Shown: in pieces, positions 1-11,490 of the stretch | How the letters are laid out: every line of letters begins with the position of its first letter | Position numbering within the stretch: the stretch's first letter is position 1 | Made by a program: the position numbers and the translations under genes | The notes under the pieces: model-generated | Databases searched by the model: none | Seen by the model: the letters and a program-made list of their open reading frames with translations, nothing else | What the model was told of the DNA's origin: nothing | NCBI GenBank assembly: GCA_023213395.1 | Contig: CM041465.1 | Location: 44,089,741-44,153,740 of the forward strand | Origin: Cycas panzhihuaensis | Taxonomy: Eukaryota; Cycadophyta | Reading direction: 5' to 3' | Length of the DNA stretch: 64,000 bases

Positions 1-432
1 AAAACAAAGTATAAAACATTGAGGAAGGGATATTTATTAAAGGTTTTTACCTTTGTTCCAAATTTTAGATATCATTGTTACAAATTTAAAGCAATGGAGA
101 GTTTGGATTAAGAATGTTGAAATATTGATGTATTGGAAATGTGCATTATGGGAGGATGTTAGAATAATGTATATTTGACCAAGTAATATGCATTTGACCT
201 TTTGACCAGATAATCTACAAATAGTGGGTCCCTTATAAATGCTACCTTGTACTATATAAGGACATCATCTCTTTATCATTTGTATATCATGTCATGTGAG
301 ATCATTTTGTATTATTATCTTGTTCTGTCAATACAATGAAGGTATCATTTGATCCAAGTATTTTCTATGATGTTTGTGTTATATTATTTTATTATTTTGT
401 TTAATATTATATTAGTATATAAGATTTCAACA
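1..432 (+). mobile_element. 3' end of LTR retrotransposon E (truncated by window edge)
   Basis: The last 276 bases form an LTR (157-432) that begins TGTTAGAATAATG and ends TTTCAACA. A purine tract (TGGGAGGA, 149-156) abuts it as expected for a plus-strand 3' polypurine tract. A TATA-like box CTATATAAGG lies at 252-261. Positions 1-156 would be internal 3' UTR; no protein was recognised there. The element interrupts the RT frame of the older copia H, which resumes at 433. The expected target duplication is CTTGC (433-437), but the partner copy lies outside the window. Confidence 0.7.
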
Positions 433-700
433 CTTGCTACTTGAAGCCTTTTATTATAAGTTGAACTTTGTATTTGTCTACAAATCTGACTAATTTGAAC
501 TTTTTCCTATAGATCTATTTGCATCCAATTGCATGCTTGTCAGCAAGTAATTTAACCAAATCCCATGTGTAGTTCTTCTTGGCAGCTTGGATTTCAATCA
601 CTATAGTGTCATTCCACTTCTACTCTTTGATTACTATTCCAATCATTGATGGTTCATCTGCATCTAATACACATGCCATAAGAGCCATGATCACCTATTT
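433..700 (-). pseudogene. Copia H: N-terminal reverse transcriptase remnant
   Basis: Read on the minus strand, this stretch keeps the typical start of copia RT. There is a short KKLPKWYMNP-like segment before it, then NYTWDLVKLLADKHAIGCK, which corresponds to the family pattern TWxLVxLPxGxxxIGCKWIYK, and then KVQLIIKGF, which corresponds to KARLVAKGF. Several in-frame stops are present. The frame is cut at 433 by element E. This is the most 3' preserved part of the old element H. RNase H and the 3' LTR of H are not in the window and would lie to the left. Confidence 0.7.
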
Positions 701-879
701 AGAATGTCATAATTTTGACTTTTACTTTCCCTTAGAATTAAGTAACAGTTTCTTAATGTCCTCCACAGGGTTCATATACCATTTTGGAAGCTTCTTCTTA
801 AAGATGAAGGTAACGAATTAGATAACTTCTCTAGCTCCAGCTTTAGTTTTTTTTCAATATCTTCTCAGATTTAACTTTT

Positions 880-1193
880 GAAAACTGAAAAGATTCAAAT
901 TCTACTTCTTCAACTATGTCAAACATCTCATATTCAGGTTGAACAATATCACATGAAGTACTGCATTCAAGCGGCGACTTTACTTAATCCTCAACCTCAA
1001 CTGAACCAGCATTTTGAATCTCACCTTCTCGAAAAATAACATCATGAGTTATATGAACTTTTTGAGTCAATAAATTGTATACTTTGCATAGTTTGTTTTC
1101 CTTAGAGTATCCAACAAGGATGTATTATGTGCTTTTATCTTCCAACTTTCATCGTTTCTCTTTTGGACTATGTATGTATGATTTACATGTAAG
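880..1193 (-). pseudogene. Copia H: integrase C-terminal remnant
   Basis: Minus-strand translation gives YIHSPKEKR, a stop, then KLEDKST, a stop, then YILVGYSKENKLCKVYN and ITHDVIFREGE. This is the standard copia integrase C-terminal block (KLDxKSxxCIFVGYSxxxKxYRLYNPxxxxxxxSRDVxFxE). The piece connects directly to the piece at 12758-12837 once element A is removed, restoring SHLRIFACKSYIH across the joint. Several stops show it is dead. Confidence 0.8.
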
Positions 1194-1530
1194 TGAAGTG
1201 ATCTTTAATTGGATCTACTTCTACAAACACAAAAGAAAACTAAAATGAAAATTAAATAGACTAATTTTCTTCGAGCACCAAGGGCCAAATAGAATTAGGA
1301 GCCCAAAAATAAAACTTACAAAATGAGCTAGGGGTCTCCCTTATTATAGGTGCCAATTTGGTTGCCTATTAAAAAATCAACTTTAGTAATAATATTAATA
1401 ATAAAATACTAAATTCCTAATATAAAACCTGACTTTATATTAATTAAAAGCATCATTCCCTAATAATAATAATAATAAAACTAACTTCTAATAAAATACT
1501 AACTCTCCTTAATAGATTAGGACCACTACA
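1194..1530 (-). repeat. 3' LTR of element A
   Basis: 337 bp, pairs with 12412-12757. Shared landmarks are a TATA-like region (minus-strand TATAATAAGGGAGACC type), an AAT/ATT-rich block and the CCACTACA end. On the minus strand a purine tract (GAAGGAGGGATGGA, 1531-1544) abuts it. Confidence 0.8.
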
Positions 1531-1765
1531 ATCCATCCCTCCTTCAAAGAGTGCTTCACCTACGAAGTATTTATAATTTTATCATTTGAAAGTTTGAGAC
1601 ATATATGTCCTTGTGTATATATATTTGATCATCCACTTGTTAGGGCTTGAATATCATAGGCTTTAGATTCTCTATTATCTTGTTGTCTTAGAGCAAACCA
1701 AATATATCCTCTTCTCATTTCTGATATTGTTATATCTGGAACTACTTTTATCGGTGGCTTTTTTA
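1531..1765. other. Internal 3' region of element A, no gene
   Basis: AT-rich sequence between the A LTR and the solo LTR. Only the purine tract next to the LTR is recognisable. No coding homology was seen on either strand. Confidence 0.5.
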
Positions 1766-1770
1766 TTACT

Positions 1771-2345
1771 TGTTAAACCTTATGTTTAAATGTTAAGTGA
1801 ATGTACATTTATTTTTCATGTAATATATGCACTTTATACTTTAGGGGTGACTTATCACTTAAGTGATAAAGTGCACACCCACATTCTTTCTAGTGACACA
1901 ACGTTGTCACAAAAGGGTCAATGGACCCTCATGCACTTGTTTGAATATTCCAAGTGATGTATCTTGGATGTTTGACACTTATCAAACATCCAAGGCCTTA
2001 GGTGAGGATCCAAGCACTTTTGCTCATGATCCATGTGATGTATCTTGGATGTTTGACACTTGTCAAACATCCAAGGCCTTAGGTCTCTCATTTCACTCTA
2101 TATAATGAGACCTCTTCTCATTGTCTCAGATGGAGAGCTGGAGTTGTATTGTTATGCTATCAGTTTGCTAATCAAGTTGTTTTCTTCTTGGGAGGTTGGA
2201 CCAATTCCAACTCCACATATTGGTATCATTTTCTTGCTCCTATATTTCAGTTTATGCTTTTATGCTCTCATGCTTTCATGCATTTATTGTATTGTGATTA
2301 TATTTATGATCTTGGGATCAATGTGGCCTAATGCCCATTGTCAAC
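1771..2345 (+). mobile_element. Solo LTR of the copia D family
   Basis: 575 bp, from TGTTAAACC to TGTCAACA, flanked by a perfect 5-bp duplication TTACT (1766-1770 and 2346-2350). It matches, in reverse orientation, the LTRs of element D (43546-44095 and 50644-51192), including the block TTATCACTTAAGTGATAA (1852-1869) and the TATA-like CTATATAATGAG (2098-2109). No internal domain is attached, so it is a product of LTR-LTR recombination. It contains an 81-bp tandem duplication around 1963-2075 that the D LTRs lack. Confidence 0.88.
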
Positions 2346-2350
2346 ATTAC

Positions 2351-2983
2351 TCTATCCTTAAACTTGTGCACTCTAAAGTCTTGCATTCTGGTTGTATATT
2401 GTGTCCAATTGCAGTTATTCTTGAGAAAAGATCGAAAGATTACAGGGGAAAGGTATGGAATATAGAAATTATATTGGGAGGGTAGATTTTGAAAATAAGG
2501 GGTAGAAATGTAAAGGCATGATTGTATATAAGGGATATAGAATGTAAGGGTTAAGTTACATGATGGGAGGTATATGTGGGTACATATTAAGGATAAGGGA
2601 TTGAAAGACATAAGGCGTAGAGAATATAGATGAGTTGTTTCAGGGGAAAAACTAAGAAGAAGCATATATGGGGACCTAAATGGGGAATGTGATATATGAT
2701 GGCTAGGTTTAATAAGAGGTAGACAAAAAGAGTTTGTGGATCGTCAAAGTGATATTATACAGAGTGAAGAGTAAATGAATCTAGATACATAAGCGAATTT
2801 AGAGTTTAATAAGGATAAGGTGAATAGGAAATAAGGGCTAAGAATTCCTTATGGAAAAAGGGTTTTAGAAGTGGCATGCGAGGGTGATTTATGGGGTAAT
2901 GTAAAGGGATAAGAGAAAAATGTATAGGGTAGTGAGAAGGTTGGTGATAGAAAAAGTGGGGATACAAAGAAAAATATGTATTC
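2351..2983. other. Internal region of element A, purine-rich plus strand, no gene
   Basis: About 630 bases with a marked excess of A and G on the plus strand (many AGGGATA and TAAGGG words) and no recognisable coding homology. The short open frames on either strand have no family signature. The region continues after element B at 10855. Confidence 0.5.
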
Positions 2984-2988
2984 CTTTG

Positions 2989-3356
2989 TGTGACAATGTT
3001 AATGTCACATGGTCATTTCATAAAATCAGAATTAGATAAAGCCACTTTTATGTTTATAACTTTAAGATAAGGTGACTATGCTTAAGTCACTTAAGTGAAA
3101 TGACATAAAGTTCATTTCATTGTAATTTCATGTAATCTCATTTGAATGTCATTGAAAGGGAAAACTCAAATTCTAAACCCTAATGAGCATTCTCATTACA
3201 TAAGCTAAAATTATATGGAGAGTGATCATATTCTACACTTCTCCTCTTTGACCTCAAGCTATTAGCATTTCTCTTGTTGAGTGCATTGTGCTTGTCTCCA
3301 CTATTTGCCATTATGTAGTGTTAGTGCACTAGATCCCTAGATCCATTCCCTCAACA
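2989..3356 (+). repeat. 5' LTR of element B
   Basis: 368 bp and very similar to 10490-10849. It contains the palindromic word CTTAAGTCACTTAAG near 3080. It ends CCCTCAACA, two bases before the primer-binding site. Confidence 0.9.
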
Positions 3357-3358
3357 AG

Positions 3359-3371
3359 TGGTATCATAGTC
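3359..3371 (+). promoter_or_regulatory. Primer-binding site of element B
   Basis: TGGTATCATAGTC lies 2 bases after the 5' LTR. It resembles the initiator-methionine type TGGTATCAGAGC but differs at two of 12 positions. It may be a decayed site. Confidence 0.7.
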
Positions 3372-5511
3372 ATTAGGTGGATCCTAGTGCCACACTCACT
3401 TGCAAGGAGATTGCAAGCTATGTTCTCCTCTTCTTCACCATTCATGTGAAGTGAAGAGTTGAAATTTTTTTAAAATCTATTTTTTAAAGCTCTTTTTATA
3501 GCAAATTTTTAGTACAAAATTATATGTTGTTGTACTATTTTATTTCTGCAGATAAGAGAAAGAAGTGTGGTTGCCTAAAAGCGTTATTTGCGTGCCTAAA
3601 AGAGCAGTGAATTGCTCATCTTATAGCAATTTTCAGCCATATTTTTAAGCTCCAAATCTTACATTTTTTGCCTATTTTTTGCCAATTTTTGTAATAAAAA
3701 TCAGATTTCCAGGTTGCAGAAGAAGAAATTAGTGATTTTCACTTATTAGAAGCAGATTTTGAAGTTAAAAAAATCAAATTGTACGAATGTTGTACGGACT
3801 GTATAGAATTCCGTACAATAGTACGATAAAAAAATCAAAGTGCTCAGAATCGCACAAAATTTTACCAGTAGGTGTGTTTTGGCATCCTAAACACGTTTGT
3901 CTACTAGAACAATGCGAGATTTTGAAATTAAAATGGTCAAATAATATGTTTTTTGTAGCCACCTTCTAAATTTAAAAATCTCAGATCTAGAAAAATATGA
4001 AGAGTTTTTTCCTACTGCAATATATGTTTTTGGACATCCTCGTCCCGATCTATCATTTGGGATAGGTCTCGCATGAATCCGACGCTCCATTAAAAAGTTA
4101 TGAGCATTTTTAGGTTTTCCAATACATTTTGGCCGCGAATTAAAACTATTTTTTTACCTGTTTTTGATAAGATTTTTTTAAAAAATTTATATATTTGTAA
4201 AGTGTAGTTGAAGGGCAACAAATCTGGAAATTTTCATTTTTTTCAAAAAATTTTGAAATTTGTGCCACATAGTGGTATAATAGACGGTGCAGTCTATCCA
4301 ACAATAGACTTAGATTGCTGAAAATTTAATTTTTCCAGCATACATTGTATTTTCGAAATTTTTAAATTTTTTTTCTCCCTTCATTAAAAAAAAAAAATTT
4401 ATTGTATGTAAGAGGGGTTTTTTTAAAGATATTTATAGCATTTTTGGCTTTTAGAGGCATATTTTGGCCCTTTTGTAAAACAAACAAGGCACTTAAATAT
4501 TTTGTATTAGCCATTCATCTAGATCAGAGCAATATCCGATGATTTGGCTCATCATATATATGATTTTTATGGTTACATGCACTTGGAGACCTCATTGAGT
4601 GCCATTTGGGCATATAGAGTGTCATTTGGGCACTAGGTGGACACGTCATCACTACACTTGGACACGCAAGAACACTTAAGTGGAGCATTTACATTCATTT
4701 GCATTCAGTTTTCAATTATTTTTACATGACATTCGAGAACATGAGTATTTTCCTTAAAATCAACTCATCTCGACGACTTTATACCGTCAGTTCTTGACTT
4801 GTGTGCATACTCGCCTTGGTTGAAATAGACCAAGGTTGGCCAAAGTCCAGGCCCTAAGAGAGATATGAGTTTCATACTGGGTCTGGTCATAACCGATATA
4901 GTGGTGGAGGGACAGGTTAGCCATACCTACGGCCTCCAATCAGGGATTATCCTGATAACCATCCGAGAAAACTGAAAACCCTTAATTAAGATAATTAATT
5001 TAGTAGGGCCAATATCCATCATAGTCGTAGGACATGCACGTACTTCTCTTCGGAGAGTATATCGCTACTCATTGGTGAACTGGGTGAAGACTGATAATAC
5101 CTGGGCTCCACGTTTACTTAGATTTCATCACCAAGGAACGGTGCAAGTATCGCCGGTGAAGGTCATTAATTACGTATACTAGAAACCCCCTTAGGCATTG
5201 ACACCTCACCTACTTTGAACACAAATTAGAAGTTTGGGTTTGTTACACATCTTACATCACTTTGGTTATTAGTTGTGTGCACCCGCATGCCAGCTTCTAT
5301 ATGGACCTTCTTACTTATCTTGATTAGATCACTTACATCACATACTTATTTGTGATATCCTTGCTTACACTTCTTATATTGTATTACTTCATTATTCCAT
5401 GTTGTGTCAGGTAGACCTGTCACAAGTGTTAGTGACTCCACCTTCTTCTGCTTAGTGCATTTTCATACACATTTATATATATATCACTCTTATTGATCTT
5501 TTCACACCACC
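3372..5511 (+). other. Long untranslated leader of element B
   Basis: About 2.1 kb between primer-binding site and gag start with no coding homology on either strand. The first part is T-rich. The part from about 4740 to 5260 has a more balanced composition and no open frame. The length is large for a copia leader. Short open frames here are chance. Confidence 0.6.
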
Positions 5512-6380
5512 ATGTCGACCAACTTCAAACAGAATATAAATTGTACGCTAAAAGGGAAGGAGAACTGGGATCTATGGTTCACGAGAGTCAAGAACGCAGC
5601 CAAGTATGAGGGACTCTGGCTGAACCACTTGGAGCCAACCCCGATAGTACCTGCTATCGACACCACACCACAGAGTAGTGGCACACCTCCAGCTCCTCCT
5701 GCTCATAATTCGCAACGACAATAGTGGATCATTGAAGACCAGAAGATTAGAGCAGGGATCTTACTAGTTATAGATTACTCATTGCACAACCTGATAGATG
5801 ACATGCAGCACGACACTGCCTTTAAGATCCTTGAAGTCCTCAAAAGAAACTTCGATACTCGATCAAACTTGGAGTTTGTTCATATGGTATTGAAGATGAA
5901 CAAGATGCGAATGCAGAAAGGGCGAACACATGAAACCATCAATGCTTTTTGCCCCATTAAACAAGTCATTGATAGGGATTTTAAGACTCAATGCATAACT
6001 TGGGCCTTCCTAATTCAATCTAGTCAGCATGTTCCTGATTATAAAAACCTGCTAGGAAATCTTCAGTCATCTAGCACACTAAAGACCCTCGACTTCGAAG
6101 CATTAGCTGAGAAGTTTATTGAACATGACAAGACCTTTGCTACTAGCTTCCCACTTTCAGATTCAGCCTTTGAAGCTGACATGGACAACAAGGTCAAGTT
6201 TCACGCGGAGGAAGAAGAGGCGGGGGAAAGCAACAGGGACAACAGCAAAGACAACAACAAGGTCAACAGCAAAACAGTAGTCAAAAGACCATTAATCAGA
6301 GACAGTCAAACAACAATGCTCCCACGTGTCAAAGGTGTAATAGGAAATGACACTTTGCAAAAGATTGTCGCATTGACTAC
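5512..6380 (+). pseudogene. Copia B gag with one zinc knuckle
   Basis: The start ATG at 5512 gives a protein opening MSTNFKQN, then NWDLWFTRVKNA, which matches the copia Gag N-terminal pattern (xNYxxWxxxMxxxL). A TAG at 5722 probably replaces a glutamine codon; the same frame continues to about 6240 with LEVLKRNFDTRSN. After a frameshift, a CX2CX4HX4C zinc knuckle (CQRCNRK, stop, HFAKDC) is read in frame 3 at 6327-6368. The stop within it replaces the usual glycine. Gag forms the particle and binds RNA; this copy cannot make it whole. Confidence 0.85.
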
Positions 6381-6599
6381 AACAGATTGCCTCGTCATGA
6401 ACAACAGCAACATTAAGCCCACAATGTTGATGAGAGTCATGATGACTTATTTGCAGGAGCAAATCTCATTGAGGCACGTATTCAACAAAGCAGGGAAGCA
6501 TCCACTTCATTTGTTGCTTCTAGACCTAAGAGGTACATCGAGGCACACTGTGGCACAGCCATTTGTCAGCTTGATTCACCACTACTTCGACCACTTGGA

Positions 6600-6720
6600 T
6601 AGGCAAATGCTACATCAATATCATCATCAGACTGGGTTATGGACACAGGAGCTACTCAGCACATGACTTGTCACCGGGACTTCTTTCAGGATTTTGATTC
6701 AGAGGTCACCGGAGTAGTAC
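6600..6720 (+). pseudogene. Copia B aspartic protease core
   Basis: In frame 3, WVMDTGATQHMTC starts at 6633. This is the copia protease active-site block (WxxDSGATxHM). The protease would cut the Gag-Pol polyprotein. It continues from the knuckle frame; downstream residues shift to frame 1, where YIPHLKQNLLSLSTL (6817 on) is the usual protease-integrase linker. Confidence 0.8.
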
Positions 6721-6813
6721 ACATGGCCGATAAGTCGACACAACCTGTTCAAGGCATGGGCTCCATATGCTTGAAGCTCCTGTGCCCCGCCTAATTTTAC
6801 TTTAAAAGATGTC

Positions 6814-7930
6814 TTGTATATTCCCCATCTCAAACAAAACCTTCTGTCGTTATCCACACTTGTCTCCCATGGATTCGACCTAAGTGTCACAGCTAATGAT
6901 CAAGTTCTTAATGCTATTCACCCACTTTCATGTTCTGTGGTAATGACTAGGAAACTTGAAGGTAAGCTATTTAGACTAACTGTAACCAATTGTCATCTTC
7001 TGCATACCAAGTTGTTGGCCCCATCTGTGTCGAAGAAGAACTTGCATATAATGTCACATTGACTCATTCCAAGCTGTCCCCAGAAGCTCTTTGGCATGCT
7101 CGCATGGGGCACGTCAAATTTGATCGACTTAAGGAAATCTCCCATTCCACTCCAGGTCTACCCAGATTTTCCTCTAAGCCATTCAAATGTGAAGCTTGCA
7201 TTATTGCCAAATCCCATCGACAACCATTTCCCTAGAGTCAATGGAAAGTCGGTCAACCTCTTGAATTAGTACACTCAGACATCTATGGGCCTATGCCTAT
7301 CTCTTCTCTCACAGGGAAGAGGTACTATATTACATTTATTGATGACTTCACTCGAAAAGTATGAGTGACCTTTCTCAAATCAAAAGATGAAGCATTCACA
7401 TTATTCAAGGCATTCAAGGCTCTCACAGAGAAGGAATCTGGATATCAGCTGAAGTGTCTCAAGACTGACAATGGTGGCGAATACACTTCAAATGAATTCA
7501 AAGACTTCTTGTGTCACTAGGAGATCAAGCATCAAACAACTATTGCAAGTACCCCTCAGTAGAATGGAGTTGCTGAAAGGGCCAATAGAACCATAATGAA
7601 TATGGCACGGGCTATGCTTGTCTTCGAGAATGTACCTATATATCTTTGAGCCAAAGCTATTTATACTGTAGTCTACTACATGAACAACATAAGTCTATTG
7701 AAGCTCGGCCCGTCTCCAAATGAATGATGGACTGGATGGACCCCCACCGTCCATCACTTCAAAAATTTTGGCTCTACTTGTTATGCTCACATTCTTTATG
7801 AGCATAGAAATAAGCTCTAGTCGCGAGCTTTAAAGGGCATCTTTATTAGGTACCCCATGAACAAGAAAGGGTACAAGGTCTTCATTCCAATATTAAAGAA
7901 GATTATTATCACTAGGGATGTGGTGTTTGT
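6814..7930 (+). pseudogene. Copia B integrase
   Basis: The HHCC zinc domain is visible from LWHARMGHVKFDRL to CEACIIAKSHRQPFP (about 7090-7232). It is followed by the catalytic core: LVHSDIYGP (first Asp), LKTDNGGEYTSNEF (second Asp) and NGVAERANRT (Glu). Stops occur at 7233, within the core (after TRK, near 7363) and after PQ near 7560, and a frame change lies near 7000. The C-terminal GY/LYxP block is weak. The intact protein would insert the cDNA into the genome. Confidence 0.85.
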
Positions 7931-8399
7931 GGAGACACAGGATCAACTACTTCAACTTGATTCTAAAGCACCATCTCATAGATACAACGATGTCTAGGAA
8001 TATGATATACAGATTCCAACATTTGGGGGCGGAGACACTAAAGAAATACTCAAAATTTTGGAATCTAACAATAGAACCGCGGAGGACACTATCTTTGACT
8101 CAGATCATGTGCCAATGTGCGTCAATCCAGTGCTATCTTGGGAGAATAGCCAGGAATCACCACATCAAGCATCAAAAGAAAAAGGAGTTGCAGAAGAACC
8201 ACCTTCACCACCTTCAGTTGTAGGGTCGTCTTCTCTAGCAATGTCATCAACCTCCAGACCATACATCTCCCATGATCCTTTTCAAGATCAAAATGAAGAC
8301 CAAAATGTTGTAGAAATGAAAACCTCATTCCCAACCAAAGGTTTTCAAGAAACCTACCAATTGCACAAAGACTTGAGATCTAATGAGGTAGGCAAAACT

Positions 8400-9262
8400 G
8401 GCACTCGAAGCGGTGCCTACAGAGCAAAGGAGCAAACATCACTTCCCATAGAGCTTGAACCAGCAGAACTGCACCTTGCTTCAAATGACGAGCCTTTTAT
8501 CATACCAAAAAGCTGTGAAACACACAGTTTGGAGAAATGCCATGAATGAGGAATACCAATCCTTGATTAAGAATGGTACATGGGAGCTCCTTGATCTGCG
8601 TTTGGGAAGGAAGGTAGTCAGAAACAAATGGGTGTTCAAAAATAAATACAGATCAGACGACACCCTTGAAAAACACAAGGCGAGGTTGGTCACAAAAGGA
8701 TTCACCCAAAGGGAAGGCATCGACTACACAGAAGTCTTCACACCAACTACCAAATGGCCCACAATCAGAGCACTTGTGGCCTTGGTTGCTCAACAGGGTT
8801 GGAAATTCCACCAACTCGATGTGAAAACTACTTTTCTCAATGGAGATTTGGAAGAAGAAATCTACATGACACAGCCTAAAGGCTTTGAGATAGCAAGATA
8901 GGAGCATAAAGCGTGTAGACTGAAAAAGTCACTATATGGCCTAAAACAAACTCCTCGCGCTTGGTTCACCAAGTTGTCCAACAAAATGAGGCAACTTGGA
9001 TATGAGGTATATGACTATCAAGACGTTGATGCAACTTTGTTTATTAAGAAAGAAAAAGACAAAGTCACATATCTCCTGATCTTTGTGGACGACATGCTGA
9101 TAACTGAAAATAGTGAGCAGGATATCAGTAAATTAAAGATGGACTTGTCAAAATCCTTCGAACTATCTGACCTCGGACTAATGAGATATTACTTGGGAAT
9201 TGAGGTAACTCAATGCAATGGAAAAATCTCTCTCCCAAGGAAAATATATCAGCGATCTTCTA
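8400..9262 (+). pseudogene. Copia B reverse transcriptase
   Basis: Frame 1 carries TWELLDLRLGRKVVRNKWVFK, KARLVTKGFTQREGIDYTEVF, FHQLDVKTTFLNGDLEEEIY and SLYGLKQTPRAWF. The catalytic box FVDD lies at 9082-9093. Tyr is replaced by Phe, a tolerated change in this family. One TAG at 8899 interrupts. Then LSDLGLMRYYLGIEV leads to a frameshift near 9240, where frame 2 takes over. It is one of the best preserved parts of B. Confidence 0.9.
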
Positions 9263-9994
9263 ATTAAGTTCGGATTAGAAGATGCCAGAACAGTGTATAC
9301 TCCAATGGAGCCCAATGCCAAACTTTCTGATGAAGACACTCGAGAGGCAGACGCAACACTCTATCGGCAACTTGTAGGTAGCCTCATTTATGTTACCAAC
9401 ACAAGGCTAGATATTGCCCATGCCGTTGGCATTCTTGCCTGTCACATGACAACTCCAAAGCAGAACCATTGGCAAGCAACAATACGAGTGTTGAAGTACC
9501 TAAATATGACCAACAAACTTGGTTTGTTGTATGAGCACAACAATGATTTTAGACTTATAGCACACATAGACTCGGATTTTGCCGGTGACAAAAATACAGG
9601 AAGATCAACGTTCGGGTACATCACATTTCTTGGAACAACTCCAATTTCATGGCGGTCAAGGCGGCAGAAAATCATTGCAGATTCTACTGCTAAAGCCGAA
9701 TACATAGCTGCTCTTGAGACTAGCAGGGAGGTGATATGGCTTCGCAAATTATTACACACTTTGGATATCACCCAGACAGGTCCAACGAGCTTACATGTGG
9801 ACAATCAGTCAGCAATCCACACGGCCAAGAATCCTGTTTTTCATGATCGTACAAAGCACATTAGTACAAAAGTCCACAGGACTCGAGAACTGGTCCATGA
9901 CGGCACAATACAATTGGAACATTGCCCCACAGTAGATCAAGTGGCTGATATCTTCACCAAACCGCTGCAAAGGGTGAAGTTTGAACAGTTCTGA
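9263..9994 (+). pseudogene. Copia B RNase H and polyprotein C-terminus
   Basis: Frame 2 is open to 9994. It carries LVGSLIYVTNTRLDIAHAVG (RT/RNase H connection), DSDFAGDKNTGRSTFGYI, SRRQKIIADSTAKAEYIA, LHVDNQSAIHTAKNP and DIFTKPL near the end. These are the copia RNase H acidic residues and the standard terminal motif (ADIFTKPL). It would degrade the RNA strand during reverse transcription. Confidence 0.9.
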
Positions 9995-10489
9995 TAGTAG
10001 CTCGGCCTCAGGGCCTCCATCTCCAACTGATTGAAGGAGATGGTACACAGGACCATCATACTCTATCCCATTCGTGAAGACCCCCTTGTGGGCGCGGAAG
10101 GATTAGAGTAAGTCTCTGCTCTCTCTCATTCGTGAAAATCCCTCATGGGCGCGAAAGGAGTTGGGTTGTACTTGTTTCGAAAATCAGAACCTATGAAAAC
10201 CTGAAAAGGCATGGGGGATGACGAAACGATATATGGAGACTCAACAGATTGAAGCTGCACAACCAACTTGTACTGCTTGGCTATCTAGCTACACTCAAAG
10301 AGCCGCCTGAGCCACTTCATAGAATAGGAAGTCAAGTCCATGGGTTTTTATTCTCCTAAGGGTTTTCCCACGAAACTGTCTTGTAGGTTGTAGAATTTGT
10401 TTTCCTCGATGTAATGATGAGTCTAAAATGAAGACCTCATAGATTAGAATAGGATAAAGGAAAACGACCTTCTGCCATTACGAGGGGAT
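9995..10489 (+). other. 3' untranslated region and polypurine tract of B
   Basis: There is no open frame. The region contains two imperfect copies of an ATTCGTGAAxACCCTCxTGGGCGCG-like word about 65 bases apart (near 10069 and 10128). The purine tract ACGAGGGGATT ends at the 3' LTR start. Confidence 0.6.
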
Positions 10490-10849
10490 TGTGACGATGT
10501 TAATATCACATGGTCATTTCATAAAGTCAGAATTAGATAAAGTCACTTTTATGTTTATAACTTTAGGATAAGGTGACTATGCTTAAGTCACTTAAGTGAA
10601 ATGACATAAAGTTCATTTCATTGTAATTTCATGTAATCTCATTTGAATGTCATTGGGAGGGAAAATTCAAATTCCAAACCCTAATAAGCATTCTCATTAT
10701 ATAAGTTGAAATTACATGGAGAGTGATCATATTCTACACTTCTGTTCTTTGAGCTCAAGTTATTAGCATTTCTCTTGTTGAGTACATTGTGCTTGTCTCC
10801 ACTATTTGCCATTGTGTAGTGTTAGTGCACTAGATCCATTCAAACAACA
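10490..10849 (+). repeat. 3' LTR of element B
   Basis: 360 bp, partner of 2989-3356, from TGTGACGATG to AAACAACA. A TATA-like box CATTATATAAG lies near 10696. It is followed by the CTTTG duplication. Confidence 0.9.
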
Positions 10850-10854
10850 CTTTG

Positions 10855-11490
10855 TAGAGGCGGTGTATAATAATAGTAGTAGAGATTGAAACTTATTAAG
10901 AGGGAGTCAAAAGATGAAGAATATGGGGGTGGTAAAAAAGAGACTTCCTAGGGAATGGGACATGAAAGGGTATCTTAAGTGGAATAAAAATTTCACCTAT
11001 TAAAAGTAAGGGACCTAAGGCTTCAAGTTCTAATTCATTTATAGGGTTTTGTGATATAAGGCAAGGGGAGAGAGTTTGCAAAGCTATATAACTTAGAAAA
11101 CTAAGATGAATAAGGAAACTTCCAAAAGAAATAGACAAGTGCTCTACAAGATCAGATTTAAAGCAAGTACCTTTCTAGGGATTTCTTGTATCACAATTTC
11201 TTCCTTGAGCTCTCCATTGATAGGTATCTTCTCACTTGAGAGCTCCCCATTGATGAGCATTTCCATACTTAATCCATGTGTGTACTACTTCCATTTTTAT
11301 CATACTATTCATTTATAAGGTCCTCATTAGATTGTTTTTCAATTTGATCACCTAGTTCTTTATGTGTGCTACTTGTATTTTCTTCATGTGGTTATTTTAT
11401 AGGCTCCTCACTAGATTGTTTTATTATTTGACCAACTCTTTCTTTTATTTTCCTTGCACAATCTCTCATGCTCTCTAGAAGAGCTAAGAT
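10855..11490. other. Internal region of element A, no recognisable gene
   Basis: Continuation of A after the B insertion. The plus strand is again purine-rich to about 11140, then T-rich. No family motif was found. Short frames on both strands are regarded as chance. Confidence 0.45.

Larger units (their letters stand above)
2989..10849 (+). mobile_element. Ty1/copia retrotransposon B, full length, decayed
   Basis: LTRs at 2989-3356 and 10490-10849 both begin TGTGAC and end CAACA. They are flanked by a perfect 5-bp duplication CTTTG (2984-2988 and 10850-10854). The internal order is primer-binding site, 2.1-kb leader, gag, protease, integrase, RT, RNase H and polypurine tract, which is the copia order. 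Coding is broken by stops and frameshifts (reading frames 1, 3 and 2 are used in turn). It sits inside element A. Confidence 0.92.

Noticed and set aside
2060-2485. 141-codon plus-strand frame
   Set aside because: It crosses the end of the solo LTR into element A, so it cannot be a real gene.
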